Assembly: GCF_042680685.1 (NCBI RefSeq)
Contig: NZ_JBHUEA010000001.1
Coordinates: 222,482 to 286,481 of the forward strand
Direction of reading: 5' to 3'
DNA length: 64,000 nucleotides
DNA from: Amnibacterium endophyticum
Lineage (GTDB): Bacteria > Actinomycetota > Actinomycetes > Actinomycetales > Microbacteriaceae
The position numbers were made by a program, and so were the translations under genes. Below the pieces are notes generated by a model. It was given only the letters and a program-made list of their open reading frames with translations, made no database searches and had not been told where the DNA came from. How positions within the stretch are numbered: the first letter of the stretch is position 1; each line of letters opens with the position of its first letter. This document shows positions 16,405-26,684 of this stretch, in pieces.

Positions 16405-17616
16405 GTGCGGATCGTGATGCTCACCAACGCGGTGGCCCCCGACAAGCTGGGCGGCCTCGAGCGGTACGTCCGCGAGCTCGCCGAAGCGCTGCAGGCGCGC
16501 GGCGACCAGGTCCTGGTCATCGGCAAGCGGGTCCGCCCGGAGCTGCCGCTGCACGAGACCGGGCACGACGGGGTGATCACGGCCCGCTACCGCGTGCCGT
16601 CCAAGCGCAACCCGCTCTTCGTGCCCCTCTACCCCCTGGTCGTGGCGGCGGACGTGCGCCGCCTGCTGCGCCGCGCCGGAGCGGGCCGTGAGGACGTCGT
16701 CGTGCACGTCCACCACCCGGTGCCGGCGCTCGTGCCGATGCTGCTCGGCGTCCCGTACGTCTACACGTTCCATGCGCCCGTCTGGCGGGAGATCCTCCCC
16801 GAGCGCCACGACGCCTACTTCCTCCCCGCGCCGCTCGGCCGCGCGGGCGTCGCGCTGTTCCGCCGGATGGAGGGGCTGCTGCTGCGGCGCGCGCGGCTCG
16901 TGATCACGCTCAGCCGCTTCGTCCGGGACGAGGCGATCGCGCTCGGGGTCGACCCCGCCCGGCACCGGCTCGTGCCCGGCGGCATCGACGGGGAGCGGTT
17001 CCGGCCCGCGGGCTCGCCGGCCGGCGGGCCGGAGGGGCCCCGCCTCTTCACCGCGCGGCGGCTGGTCGACCGGATGGGCATCGACCAGCTGATCGAGGCG
17101 ATGCCCGCGATCCTCGCCGCGCTGCCAGGTGCCCGGCTCCGGATCGCCGGCAGCGGCGCGCGGCGCGAGCGGCTCGAGGCCCTGATCGAACGCCTCGGGC
17201 TCCGCGAGCAGGTGCGGCTGCTCGGCCGCATCCCCGACGCCGACCTGGTCGAGGAGTACCGCGCGGCCGACCTCGTCGTGACGCCGACCCAGGAGCTCGA
17301 GGGCTTCGGGCTCACCACCGCGGAGGCGCTCGCCTCGGGCACGGCCGCGCTCGTGACCCCCGTCGGCGCGAACGCCGAGGTGGTCGAGGGGCTCAGCGAG
17401 CTGCTGGTCAGCAGCGACCGCTCGCCGAGCGCGATCGCCGACGCGGTCGTGGCGCTCTTCGCGCAGCCGGCCGAGCTGACGCGCATCCGCGGGGCCGCGC
17501 GCGACCACGTGCTGCCGCGCTTCGGCTGGGACTCGGTCGCCGAGCGCTACGCGACGCTGTACGGCGAGGCGACCGGCGCCTCCGATGCGGCCCCGGGACG
17601 CAGCCGCACGCGGTAG
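16405..17616 (+). CDS. Glycosyltransferase family 4 (GT-B)
   Basis: The 403-residue protein starts at a GTG with AGGAGG 5 nt upstream, which rules out the longer in-frame start at 16321. The GT4 features are LGGLERYVRELAEAL near residues 14-28, the HVHHPVPALVP and YTFHAP strands, LFTARRLVDRMGID at the second domain, and ELEGFGLTTAEALASG with the paired glutamates. It probably adds a hexose from a nucleotide sugar to a lipid-linked intermediate. It is divergent from the 14992-16146 GT4 and its 3' end overlaps the next, opposite-strand gene by 70 bp. Confidence 0.88.
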   Translation: MRIVMLTNAVAPDKLGGLERYVRELAEALQARGDQVLVIGKRVRPELPLHETGHDGVITARYRVPSKRNPLFVPLYPLVVAADVRRLLRRAGAGREDVVVHVHHPVPALVPMLLGVPYVYTFHAPVWREILPERHDAYFLPAPLGRAGVALFRRMEGLLLRRARLVITLSRFVRDEAIALGVDPARHRLVPGGIDGERFRPAGSPAGGPEGPRLFTARRLVDRMGIDQLIEAMPAILAALPGARLRIAGSGARRERLEALIERLGLREQVRLLGRIPDADLVEEYRAADLVVTPTQELEGFGLTTAEALASGTAALVTPVGANAEVVEGLSELLVSSDRSPSAIADAVVALFAQPAELTRIRGAARDHVLPRFGWDSVAERYATLYGEATGASDAAPGRSRTR

Positions 17617-18350
17617 AGCTCGAAGCCGACCATCCGCTGGAAGTGCCGCAGCCCGTTCGGCAGCACGAAGGGGCTCTCGGTGTCGGCGAGATGCCGGACG
17701 CCGCGTTCGATCAGCTGTCCGACCAGCACCTCGGTCATCAGGTAGCGCGCGACCGATGCGGCGTCGCCGTCGACGAGGGTGCGGAAGTAGCGCAGCGTCG
17801 CCCACTCGCCGTCGACCGGGATCACGACGAGCATCAGCGCGCCCTCCGGCCCCTCGGCCACCAGCCAGAGGCGCACGTCGAGCAGGTCGCCGAGGTCGGG
17901 GACCTCGTGGCGGTACTGCTCGTCCGGGTGGATGCGCTCGCGCGCATCGGCCAGCTCGAGCAGCGCTCGCCGCTCGGCCTCGTCGGACACCGGGCGCCAG
18001 GTGACCGGCACCCTGTGCGCGACCCGCACCTTGCGGCGCACCGGACGGCGGGCGGGCGTCTGCACGTACCCCTCGAGCGTCGTGGGCAGCGCGAGCACGC
18101 CGGCGAGCGAGTCGACCGCGGTGAACGTGCGTCGGGTGCGTGTCAGACCCCGACGGATCAGGTCGGCCTCCCTCGACGTCGACAGCCTCGCGTCGAGGAC
18201 GGGCAGGCGACGGGCATCCGCGACCACGCGGAGGGCGGTCACCGGCCGGCGGAGCCACGGTCGGACGCTGCCCCGGCCGCTGTCGACGCACCAGGTCGCG
18301 AAGTCGGCGATGCGCCGCCGTCGCGACTCCACCGGATCGATCGCAGCCAC
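17547..18350 (-). CDS. Protein of unknown function, possible GNAT-fold acyltransferase
   Basis: I do not recognise this 267-residue soluble protein with confidence. Its second half (about 140-255) alternates predicted strands and helices. It ends in a region (LRHFQRMVGFELYRVRL) that resembles the last helix and strand of GNAT or Fem-like transferases, where a long substrate-side residue precedes a G-F/Y strand. The GTG at 18350 is chosen because upstream residues are not protein-like. Codon use (GC at third positions) supports coding on this strand. It overlaps the 3' end of the converging GT4 by 70 bp. Confidence 0.6.
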   Translation of the reverse strand: MAAIDPVESRRRRIADFATWCVDSGRGSVRPWLRRPVTALRVVADARRLPVLDARLSTSREADLIRRGLTRTRRTFTAVDSLAGVLALPTTLEGYVQTPARRPVRRKVRVAHRVPVTWRPVSDEAERRALLELADARERIHPDEQYRHEVPDLGDLLDVRLWLVAEGPEGALMLVVIPVDGEWATLRYFRTLVDGDAASVARYLMTEVLVGQLIERGVRHLADTESPFVLPNGLRHFQRMVGFELYRVRLRPGAASEAPVASPYSVA

Positions 18351-18470
18351 GGCTCGACCGTATTCGGAGCAGCCGAGGCGGACACGCCCCAGAGGGAGGG
18401 CTGTGGACGAGGCCCCGACGCCCCCCGGTCTCGGGGCGACCGCCTCCGCGACGCAGCCGCGTGCCGCGCG

Positions 18471-18476
18471 TAGCGT
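18471..18476 (+). promoter_or_regulatory. -10 box of a probable leaderless promoter
   Basis: TAGCGT ends 6 nt before ATG 18483, placing transcription start at or next to the start codon. No Shine-Dalgarno box is present. The same arrangement is seen at 38135, 39905 and 60107. Confidence 0.5.
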
Positions 18477-18482
18477 GCTGCG

Positions 18483-19574
18483 ATGACCAGTCCCGTCCGG
18501 CTCGACCCCGGGCGGCCCCCCGTCGACGAGGGCGCGGCGGGCCGGACGGCCGTCATCCGCGGCCTCATCGTCGTCGCCACGCTGATCGCCGGGGTGATCC
18601 TGGTGCTGCTGCGGGACACCGTGCTGCCGGAGCGCTTCTCCTACGACGCGAAGGGCATCCAGGCGATCGGGCAGGGCACGCTGCACGTCGTCGACCCGGC
18701 CTACGAGTCCGTCGCCGCCGTCTACAAGGCGCTCGGGCTGATCGACGACGCCACTCTCGCCTCGCTGCTCGGGTTCTTCGCCGCCTTCGCCGTGCTCGCG
18801 GTCGCCGGTCGCCGCCTGCTCCGACCCGATGCAGCGCTCTCGGCCACCGTCCTCTTCTTCGTCGCGGTGCTGCTGTCCGCCGTCTACCTCGGCACCTACT
18901 CCAAGGACGTCTTCGTCCTCCCCATCGTCCTGCTCGCCGTGCTGCCCGGACGGCGCTGGGTCGCGCAGGTGCTGACCGGCCTCGCGATCATCGGCTACGC
19001 CCTCGTGTTCCGCACCTACTGGTTCATCGTGCTCGGGGCGTGGGTCGCGCTGCAGGTGCTGCTCGCCCGCCGTCCCCGCCTGGTCTGGCTGCTGGTCGCG
19101 CTGCTCGCCGGTTCGGTGCTGCTCGCCGGTGCGGTCGGCGTGGCGCTCGGCGGCTCCGCCGACTCGATCCGGACGTCGTCGAACGAGTACCGCGTCGGCT
19201 CCGACGACGCCGCGACGCTGATCACCGCCTTCGTCCCGGGCGGCACGCTGCTGACGGGGATGCTCAACGCACCGCTGCAGCTGCTCGCACTGATGGTCCC
19301 GCTGCCGCTGATGCTGAAGGGCGGCGTCTACTACGCCGTGCTCGCGCTCGTCTTCGCCGTGTTCTGGGTGCGGACCGCGATCGCGGTCCGGCGCACGCTC
19401 GTGGCGGGGCCCGACGTCGTCGAGCGCTCCTGCGCCGCCCTGCTGCTCGCCTTCGTGGCGGTGCAGGCGCTGTTCGAACCGGACTACGGGTCGGCGCTGC
19501 GGCACCTGACGCCGCTGCTGCCGCTGGCCGTGCTGCTCTGGGCACGGCCGCGGCAGCCGCGGCGCGTCGACTGA
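18483..19574 (+). CDS. Multi-pass membrane protein, possible polysaccharide polymerase
   Basis: The 363-residue protein has about nine hydrophobic segments with large loops. One loop contains RFSYDAKGIQAIGQG (about 48-62), and FEPDYGSALRHLTPLLPL closes the protein. The combination of a long extracytoplasmic loop near the first span and a final FEPDxGSxxRH motif recalls EpsG/Wzy-type proteins in Gram-positive capsule clusters, but I see no signature that proves it. It has a leaderless-type promoter. It meets the kinase gene tail to tail only 4 bp away. Confidence 0.6.
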   Translation: MTSPVRLDPGRPPVDEGAAGRTAVIRGLIVVATLIAGVILVLLRDTVLPERFSYDAKGIQAIGQGTLHVVDPAYESVAAVYKALGLIDDATLASLLGFFAAFAVLAVAGRRLLRPDAALSATVLFFVAVLLSAVYLGTYSKDVFVLPIVLLAVLPGRRWVAQVLTGLAIIGYALVFRTYWFIVLGAWVALQVLLARRPRLVWLLVALLAGSVLLAGAVGVALGGSADSIRTSSNEYRVGSDDAATLITAFVPGGTLLTGMLNAPLQLLALMVPLPLMLKGGVYYAVLALVFAVFWVRTAIAVRRTLVAGPDVVERSCAALLLAFVAVQALFEPDYGSALRHLTPLLPLAVLLWARPRQPRRVD

Positions 19575-19578
19575 GCCC

Positions 19579-21426
<1,848 letters not shown>

Positions 21427-21492
21427 GGGTGCTTCCTCAGGTGCTCCCCGGGCGCTGGGTGGGCGCGCTGGGCAGCGGGGTCGGGTGCGGCC

Positions 21493-21498
21493 AGCATA
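21493..21498 (-). promoter_or_regulatory. Candidate -10 box of the first BY-kinase gene
   Basis: TATGCT on the minus strand lies about 67 nt upstream of GTG 21426 in an otherwise GC-rich leader. No convincing -35 is visible. Confidence 0.3.
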
Positions 21499-21613
21499 GG
21501 AATCGGAGCCCGCTGCGCCCATCCCGACTTCAGGGGCCAGCACGGCCTTCCCCGACGTGCCGCCACCGGTACGCGACGCTCCGTGCCGGCATCGCCCGGA
21601 CCGATGCGGCCCG

Positions 21614-22498
21614 TCAGCCGTGCCGCCCCGGCCCTGCCGCCTCGATCAGCCGTGCCCGCAGGGTCGCGGTGTAGGTGCCGGCGATCTGCGCGTCGTTCTC
21701 CCCGCCCGCCACGTTCGCGTGCCGCAGCGCGGACGCGTCCGTGCTCCAAACGGTCGGGAAGAGGGGCGCGGCGCGCTCGACGGGGCGCACCCGCACCGAC
21801 GCCTGCAGGAGGACGCTGTTGATCCAGACGTCGTCGGCCCGCGGGCAGACGACGAGGAAGCGCTCCCCCAGCTGCTGCACCAGCGCGGCGAACGCCGGCG
21901 GGTAGAGCACCCCCGACACCCCGAGCGCGAAGTTTTCGACGCCGATGGAGCCGTCCAGGACCGGCCCCCAGCGGCGGTACGGCAGGAGTTCCCCGTCGTG
22001 CAGCTCGATCCGACGCACCAGGTAGGCGATCGCGTCGTCCGGGTGCTCCGCTGCGCCCCGCAGGAGGCCCGACAGCCACCGCCGGGGATAGATGATGTCG
22101 TCGTCCGCCGTCACGAAGGCCGTGCCCGAGGGCCCAGCGACCCGGGTGCAGTACGGGAAGTACTTGGTGTGCGGACCGAAGTCCTGGCTCAGGCGGACCT
22201 CGAGGCCCCGACCGAGCTGCGACAGGATCCGCTTCGGCGGATGCCGCGCCCACACGGCGTCGTCGACCCAGAGGATCACCCGCCGCGGCCGCGCTGCGCC
22301 GCGAAGGATCGACTCGACCGCGACGTGCACGCGCTGGAGGCGCTCACCGTGGGAGGTCAGCGAGACCTCGATCCCCGAGGTCGGCACGTACCGCCGGCGG
22401 GCCCGCAGCGGCGTGGACGCGGTGTAGTACCACTCGACGACGAGCGCGACGATCGCGCGGCGGGTCAGTCTGAGGAACCGCCGGAGCCGGGCGATCAC
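21614..22498 (-). CDS. GT-A-fold glycosyltransferase
   Basis: The 294-residue protein begins with a basic, hydrophobic N-terminus. It then has EVSLTSHGERLQRVHVAVES (about 44-63), VILWVDD (74-80), and TADDDIIYPRRWL (130-142) with a metal-binding DDD. This is a GT-A pattern found in capsule loci of Gram-positive bacteria. The late NDAQIAGTYTATLRARL is unremarkable. The start is a GTG overlapping the second Wzx stop (GTGA), so the flippase and this enzyme form an operon. Donor sugar is unknown. Confidence 0.75.
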   Translation of the reverse strand: MIARLRRFLRLTRRAIVALVVEWYYTASTPLRARRRYVPTSGIEVSLTSHGERLQRVHVAVESILRGAARPRRVILWVDDAVWARHPPKRILSQLGRGLEVRLSQDFGPHTKYFPYCTRVAGPSGTAFVTADDDIIYPRRWLSGLLRGAAEHPDDAIAYLVRRIELHDGELLPYRRWGPVLDGSIGVENFALGVSGVLYPPAFAALVQQLGERFLVVCPRADDVWINSVLLQASVRVRPVERAAPLFPTVWSTDASALRHANVAGGENDAQIAGTYTATLRARLIEAAGPGRHG

Positions 22499-23877
22499 CG
22501 CCGCCCTCGAGCGCCGCGCTGACGGAGGCGGGTGTGAAGACGGGGGATCTCGCGCGCCGCGCCGACGAGGACCTCCGGCGAGATGCGATAGAAGTCGAGG
22601 AATCGGAGGTCGGCGCGGCGGGTGAGCCACACGATGTTGAGGTTGCTCGAGACCAGGTTGCCGACGAGGGTCGCGAGCGCTGCGCCGTAGGCCCCGAGGA
22701 CCGGGATGAGGAGGACGACGAGCGCGACATTTACGAGGCAGGCGATGGCGAGCGACCAGCTGCGCAGCTGCGGCGCACCGCGTCCGCTCAGGGTCGATCC
22801 CGCGATGGACCCGGGCGTACCCACCACGACCGCCGCCGTCATCAGCACCACGAGGGGTGCAGCCGGGGCGAACTCCGCCCCGAACAGGGGCACGAGCCAG
22901 AGCGGCAGCGAGCCGCAGATCACCAGCCCGATCGCGCCGGTCAGGAGCAGGGAGGACTGGGCGGCACGCACGACTCGACCGTCGTCGACCCGCTGCGACT
23001 CGGACGCGAAGGTCACGTCGCGGAAGGCCGCGTTCACGATGAGCGGCACCTCGCTCACGTTGACGGCCACGACGTAGAGGCCGAGCTCGAAGGCGGTCGA
23101 CAGCGGCGCCATCAGCGCCTGGTCGACCCGCATGAGCAGCACGCCGGTCAGCGAGCCGGCCCAGATCCGCAGCCCGTACCCACCGAAGCGGCGCCAGCCC
23201 ACCGGGTCGCCCACCGGTGCGTGCTCGTGCCGGCGCCCGAAGACCGCGAGCGCGACGTACGGGAGCACGCCGAGCAGCGGCACGTACACGGAGCAGAGCA
23301 CCGCGGTGAAGAGGTTCAGCTCGCCCAGCACCGCGAGCGCGATGATCACGGCGAGCCGCGCGATCGACGAGACGGCGCGCTCCCATGCCACCGCACGCCA
23401 CTGGTGCCGCCCCATCGCGATGCCGCGGAGCACCCCGATCATCAAGGTCGGGACGATGGACAGCGCGGCGACGACGACGAGATCGGTCCGGGGGACGGAT
23501 CCGCCCGAGATCAGATCCGCCAGGGCGATCAGAACCGCGGTCAGCACCGCGCCGACGATCGCCGTCAGCAGGAGGGCTCTCGAGGCCAGGGACCGCACCC
23601 TCGCGACACCCGACGCGACGAAGTAGGTGAGGGCCTGCGGGAGGCCGAGCGCCCCGATCGTCACCAGCAGCAGCACCGGAGCGGTCGCCGCAGCCAGATA
23701 GCCCCGTCCGTCGACCCCGAGCGCCCGGGCGAGCAGGGGTGTCGCGGCGAGCGACGCGGCGGGCGGCAGGGCGTAGCCCAGCAGCGACAGGACCACGCCG
23801 CCGCGGAACGACCTCGTCCGCGGGCGCTCCACCCCGGGCTCCGCGCTCGACGCCGCCGCGGGTCGTCGAGCGCTCAC
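22495..23877 (-). CDS. Polysaccharide flippase, Wzx/MATE superfamily (second copy)
   Basis: The 460-residue protein has about 14 hydrophobic segments after a polar N-terminal tail of about 25 residues, with the RGYLAAATAPVLLL and GAYGAALATLVGNLVS spans usual in Wzx proteins. It is expected to translocate a lipid-linked repeat unit. A GTG at 23877 with GAGGTGAG upstream is preferred; an in-frame GTG at 23901 would add eight residues. A candidate -10 (TAGACT, 24048-24043) lies 165 bp upstream. It forms an operon with the overlapping GT-A gene. Confidence 0.85.
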   Translation of the reverse strand: MSARRPAAASSAEPGVERPRTRSFRGGVVLSLLGYALPPAASLAATPLLARALGVDGRGYLAAATAPVLLLVTIGALGLPQALTYFVASGVARVRSLASRALLLTAIVGAVLTAVLIALADLISGGSVPRTDLVVVAALSIVPTLMIGVLRGIAMGRHQWRAVAWERAVSSIARLAVIIALAVLGELNLFTAVLCSVYVPLLGVLPYVALAVFGRRHEHAPVGDPVGWRRFGGYGLRIWAGSLTGVLLMRVDQALMAPLSTAFELGLYVVAVNVSEVPLIVNAAFRDVTFASESQRVDDGRVVRAAQSSLLLTGAIGLVICGSLPLWLVPLFGAEFAPAAPLVVLMTAAVVVGTPGSIAGSTLSGRGAPQLRSWSLAIACLVNVALVVLLIPVLGAYGAALATLVGNLVSSNLNIVWLTRRADLRFLDFYRISPEVLVGAAREIPRLHTRLRQRGARGRR

Positions 23878-24225
23878 GCGGCGCTCACCTCGCAGGCCCA
23901 CCGCGGTTCGAGCACGCGCCGCCCGGGTCCCGCGTGGTCCGGCCGGAGTGCGGTGCGGATGGCGCTCACCCTCTCCGCCTCTCCGACGGCCGAGCGTGGA
24001 AGCGTGACCGCGTGCGGACGAGCGACCGCCCGTCCGTACAGGAGTCTACGGACGACTCCCGGCGCCCCTCCCGCGCGGAGCGAGCCGAGGAGCACCGGTC
24101 GCCGAGGAGGCCGATCACCGGCGACCCCGGCGAGGCAGGTCTGGCGGAGCCGCGACGGATCAATTACGGTGCGGCGACCGGGCAGCGACGACGCGCCCGC
24201 CTCGACGCCCGACGGAGAGCACTCG

Positions 24226-24351
24226 ATGATGAGCATCATCCCCAACGACATCCGGAACGTCCGACCGCTGCGGCTCGGCCGCGCGAGGCTCGAGCTGCGC
24301 GCGCGGTGGAGGTTCGAGCGGAACGTCAAGCGCTGGATCGCCGGCCGCTGA
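24226..24351 (+). CDS. Possible small basic protein (41 aa)
   Basis: The ORF starts ATGATG after a GGAG box about 8 nt upstream and encodes MMSIIPNDIRNVRPLRLGRA and a further Arg-rich, probably helical tail. It has about 12 Arg/Lys and no Cys. It is the only candidate gene in the ~500-bp space (23878-24375) between two minus-strand units that otherwise holds only promoter-like sequence. A TACGGT -10-like box lies at 24168-24173. It is too short for a statistical coding call. Confidence 0.35.
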   Translation: MMSIIPNDIRNVRPLRLGRARLELRARWRFERNVKRWIAGR

Positions 24352-24375
24352 CCCGATCGGCTGCGCCGTCGCCGC

Positions 24376-25209
24376 TCAGCGGTGACGGACGACCAGCCAG
24401 AGGAACTGCAGGTTCCCGAGCAGGTAGCGCCGCCAGAGGCGCCGCGGTTCGGTCAGGAGGCGGTGCAGCCACTCGACGCCGAGCCGCTGCAGGAGCTCCG
24501 GCGCTTCGCGCTTGTTCCCGGCGACGAAGTCGAAGGCCGCACCCACCCCGATGCACGGCATCTGCAGCTCCTGCGCCAGCCGCTCGGCGAGCCGGTCCTG
24601 CTTGGGCGTGCCGAGGGCGATCCACACCCGGTCCGCGCCGCTCGCAGCGATGCGGTCGCGGCAGAGCGCCACGTAGTCGGCGTCGACCTGCTCCTGGAAC
24701 GGCGGGGCCCAGGCGCCGGCGATCTTCAGCTCGGGCCACCGGACAGCCGCAGCGCGCTCGATGCCCGTCAGGGTGTCCTCCGTGGTGCCGAGGAGGAACT
24801 CCCCGACCCCGGTGCCCGCCGAGCGGTCGAACGAGGCCGTGAAGAACGACGGGCCGCGGACCCGGCGCGCGTCGCGGCGGCCGCGCAGCAGTCGCAGGAC
24901 GGCGGCGACCGGCGCCCCGTCCGGGAAGGAGACACCGGACCGGCGAGCGAGCGCGAGGTAGTCGTGGTCCTCGTGCATGGCCACGACCGAGTAGGCGTTG
25001 ACGAGCCGCACGTCGATACCCCCACGACGGCGCTCGGTCCAGTCCTGCAACCACTCCACTGCTCGGTCCATCGTCGTGACGGCGACCGGCACGCCGGCGA
25101 CCGACGCCTCATCGAAGGGGTGCGGGACGGCCGTGCGGCCCGACCCTCGCAGCCCGGACCTGTCCGAGCGGGAGGAGCGGGCGTAGAAGCCGTGGGAGTG
25201 AGAGGTCAC
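24376..25209 (-). CDS. WecG/TagA/CpsF-family glycosyltransferase (GT26), first copy
   Basis: The 277-residue protein has the GT26 series: VNAYSVVAMHED, SFPDGAPVAAVLRLL, an RVRGPSFF loop, KIAGAWAPPF, WIALGTPKQDRLAERL and VGAAFDFVAGNKREAP, ending with GVEWLHRLLTEPRRLWRRYL. GT26 enzymes transfer ManNAc-type or glucosyl residues to a polyprenyl-PP-linked sugar at the membrane face. The GTG start overlaps the upstream polymerase stop. It is the last gene of the eight-gene operon 24376-32737. Confidence 0.9.
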   Translation of the reverse strand: MTSHSHGFYARSSRSDRSGLRGSGRTAVPHPFDEASVAGVPVAVTTMDRAVEWLQDWTERRRGGIDVRLVNAYSVVAMHEDHDYLALARRSGVSFPDGAPVAAVLRLLRGRRDARRVRGPSFFTASFDRSAGTGVGEFLLGTTEDTLTGIERAAAVRWPELKIAGAWAPPFQEQVDADYVALCRDRIAASGADRVWIALGTPKQDRLAERLAQELQMPCIGVGAAFDFVAGNKREAPELLQRLGVEWLHRLLTEPRRLWRRYLLGNLQFLWLVVRHR

Positions 25210-26684
25210 GAGAGGTGCGGTTCCAAGGGTCGGCGTCTGGGGAGGAGCACGAAGCGGCGCCAGAGGAGCATTCTGGGCAGGACCAGGAGTTCGTCGCCAC
25301 CCCCACTCCGGTTTGCATCGGGAACCCTCATGGGGGTGGCGGGTGTCTCCCGGCCGGTGGCGAGCCGCCCGGGCGCGACCGCGGCCCCGCCTCCCCCGAC
25401 GACCACGACCACCACGAGGGCGAGGAGGAAGAGGGTCGCCGCCCGGTCGTCCGCGTTGTACGTGGCGATGGCGACGCAGAACGCGGCGGTGAGCATCGCG
25501 GCGGGCAGGTCGCGGCGTCGAACCGCAGTCGTGAGCAGCGCGGCGACGAGCGCCGCGACCACCAGCAGTCCGACGGCGCCGAGGCCGAGGAGGATCTGCA
25601 GGTACCAGTTCTCGATGTAGCGCAGGCTGAGGATCGCGTCGCCGACCGCGTCGGCAGCCGTGCCGCCACCGGTGCCCAGCACCGGATGCTGCGTCCAGGC
25701 GCTGAACACGATGTCGTACGTGCGCGTCCGCTGCGTGACCGAGCCCTGCGCCTCCGAGCTGCCGAACCGCTCGAGGAGCACGGGCAGCGCGACGGCCGTG
25801 ATGGCCGCAGCGACGACGAGCACGGCCGCGAACCGGCGGAGCACGGCCCTGCCGGCGAACGCGGCCAAGATCGCCCCGACGACGCCCGCGACTCCGAGCG
25901 CGAGGAAGGCGCCGCGCGAGAGCGTCGTCACGAGCCCTCCCCCGGTGAGCACGACGGCGACCAGCGACCAACGGGAACCCCGTGCGAACGCGCCGACGGC
26001 GAGCGCGCAGCTGCACGCCAGGAACATGCCGAGGTAGACGGGGTGGTCGAGGGAGGCGGTCGACCGGTAGCCGGACCAGTTCTGGACAGCCGCGCCGCCG
26101 ATGAGCTGGTCGACGGCGCCGTAGACGGGGTTGCGGCGAAGGACGTACTCCAGGACGGCGTAGGCACCGACGACGGCGCCGACCGCGGGCCAGACGCGGC
26201 GCAGTGACGCGGCCTCGCTGCGGCAGTCGCCGACGACGACGACGGCGCCGAGCGCGAGCAGGCAGTTCACGGTCCACGCCGCGCTGGCCCCGCGGTAGGG
26301 CGAGACGACCAGGCTGAGGACCGCGACCAGCAGCAGAGCGCTCACGATCGCGAGCACCGCCACGCCGCCGCGCGACGGCCACGGCCCGACCCGTCGTGCC
26401 GCGGCCGCCCGGCGCACCGACCAGATCAGGAGCAGCACCGCTCCGGGCAGCACGCGGTAGGGGATGAGCGCGTAGACCAGGATCGCCATCGTCGGGAGCG
26501 CTCTCGTCGGCACGGCGAACGCCGCGGCGAGCCAGAGCGCGGCGACGATGACGATGACGATGACGCCGTCCACCGGGGCGCTCCTCCCGAGCAGCGGTGC
26601 GCCGATGAGCGCCGCGGCGCTCATGAACCCGCCCAGGAGCAGCGCGAGCGGCGCCCAGAGGGCCGGGGACCGCGGCACCCTCAT
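25206..26684 (-). CDS. O-antigen ligase/polymerase-like membrane protein (duplicate A)
   Basis: The 492-residue protein has about 12 hydrophobic segments and a large extracytoplasmic region between about 290 and 360 with RTRTYDIVFSAWTQHPVLGT and ENWYLQ, as in Wzy/WaaL-type proteins. The C-terminal 45 residues are polar and Arg-rich. It is a close paralogue of the next upstream gene (28117-26681); long stretches are identical in DNA. ATG 26684 has a GGGGGT box and overlaps the paralogue stop by ATGA. It may polymerise repeat units or ligate chains to a carrier. Confidence 0.82.
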   Translation of the reverse strand: MRVPRSPALWAPLALLLGGFMSAAALIGAPLLGRSAPVDGVIVIVIVAALWLAAAFAVPTRALPTMAILVYALIPYRVLPGAVLLLIWSVRRAAAARRVGPWPSRGGVAVLAIVSALLLVAVLSLVVSPYRGASAAWTVNCLLALGAVVVVGDCRSEAASLRRVWPAVGAVVGAYAVLEYVLRRNPVYGAVDQLIGGAAVQNWSGYRSTASLDHPVYLGMFLACSCALAVGAFARGSRWSLVAVVLTGGGLVTTLSRGAFLALGVAGVVGAILAAFAGRAVLRRFAAVLVVAAAITAVALPVLLERFGSSEAQGSVTQRTRTYDIVFSAWTQHPVLGTGGGTAADAVGDAILSLRYIENWYLQILLGLGAVGLLVVAALVAALLTTAVRRRDLPAAMLTAAFCVAIATYNADDRAATLFLLALVVVVVVGGGGAAVAPGRLATGRETPATPMRVPDANRSGGGDELLVLPRMLLWRRFVLLPRRRPLEPHLS

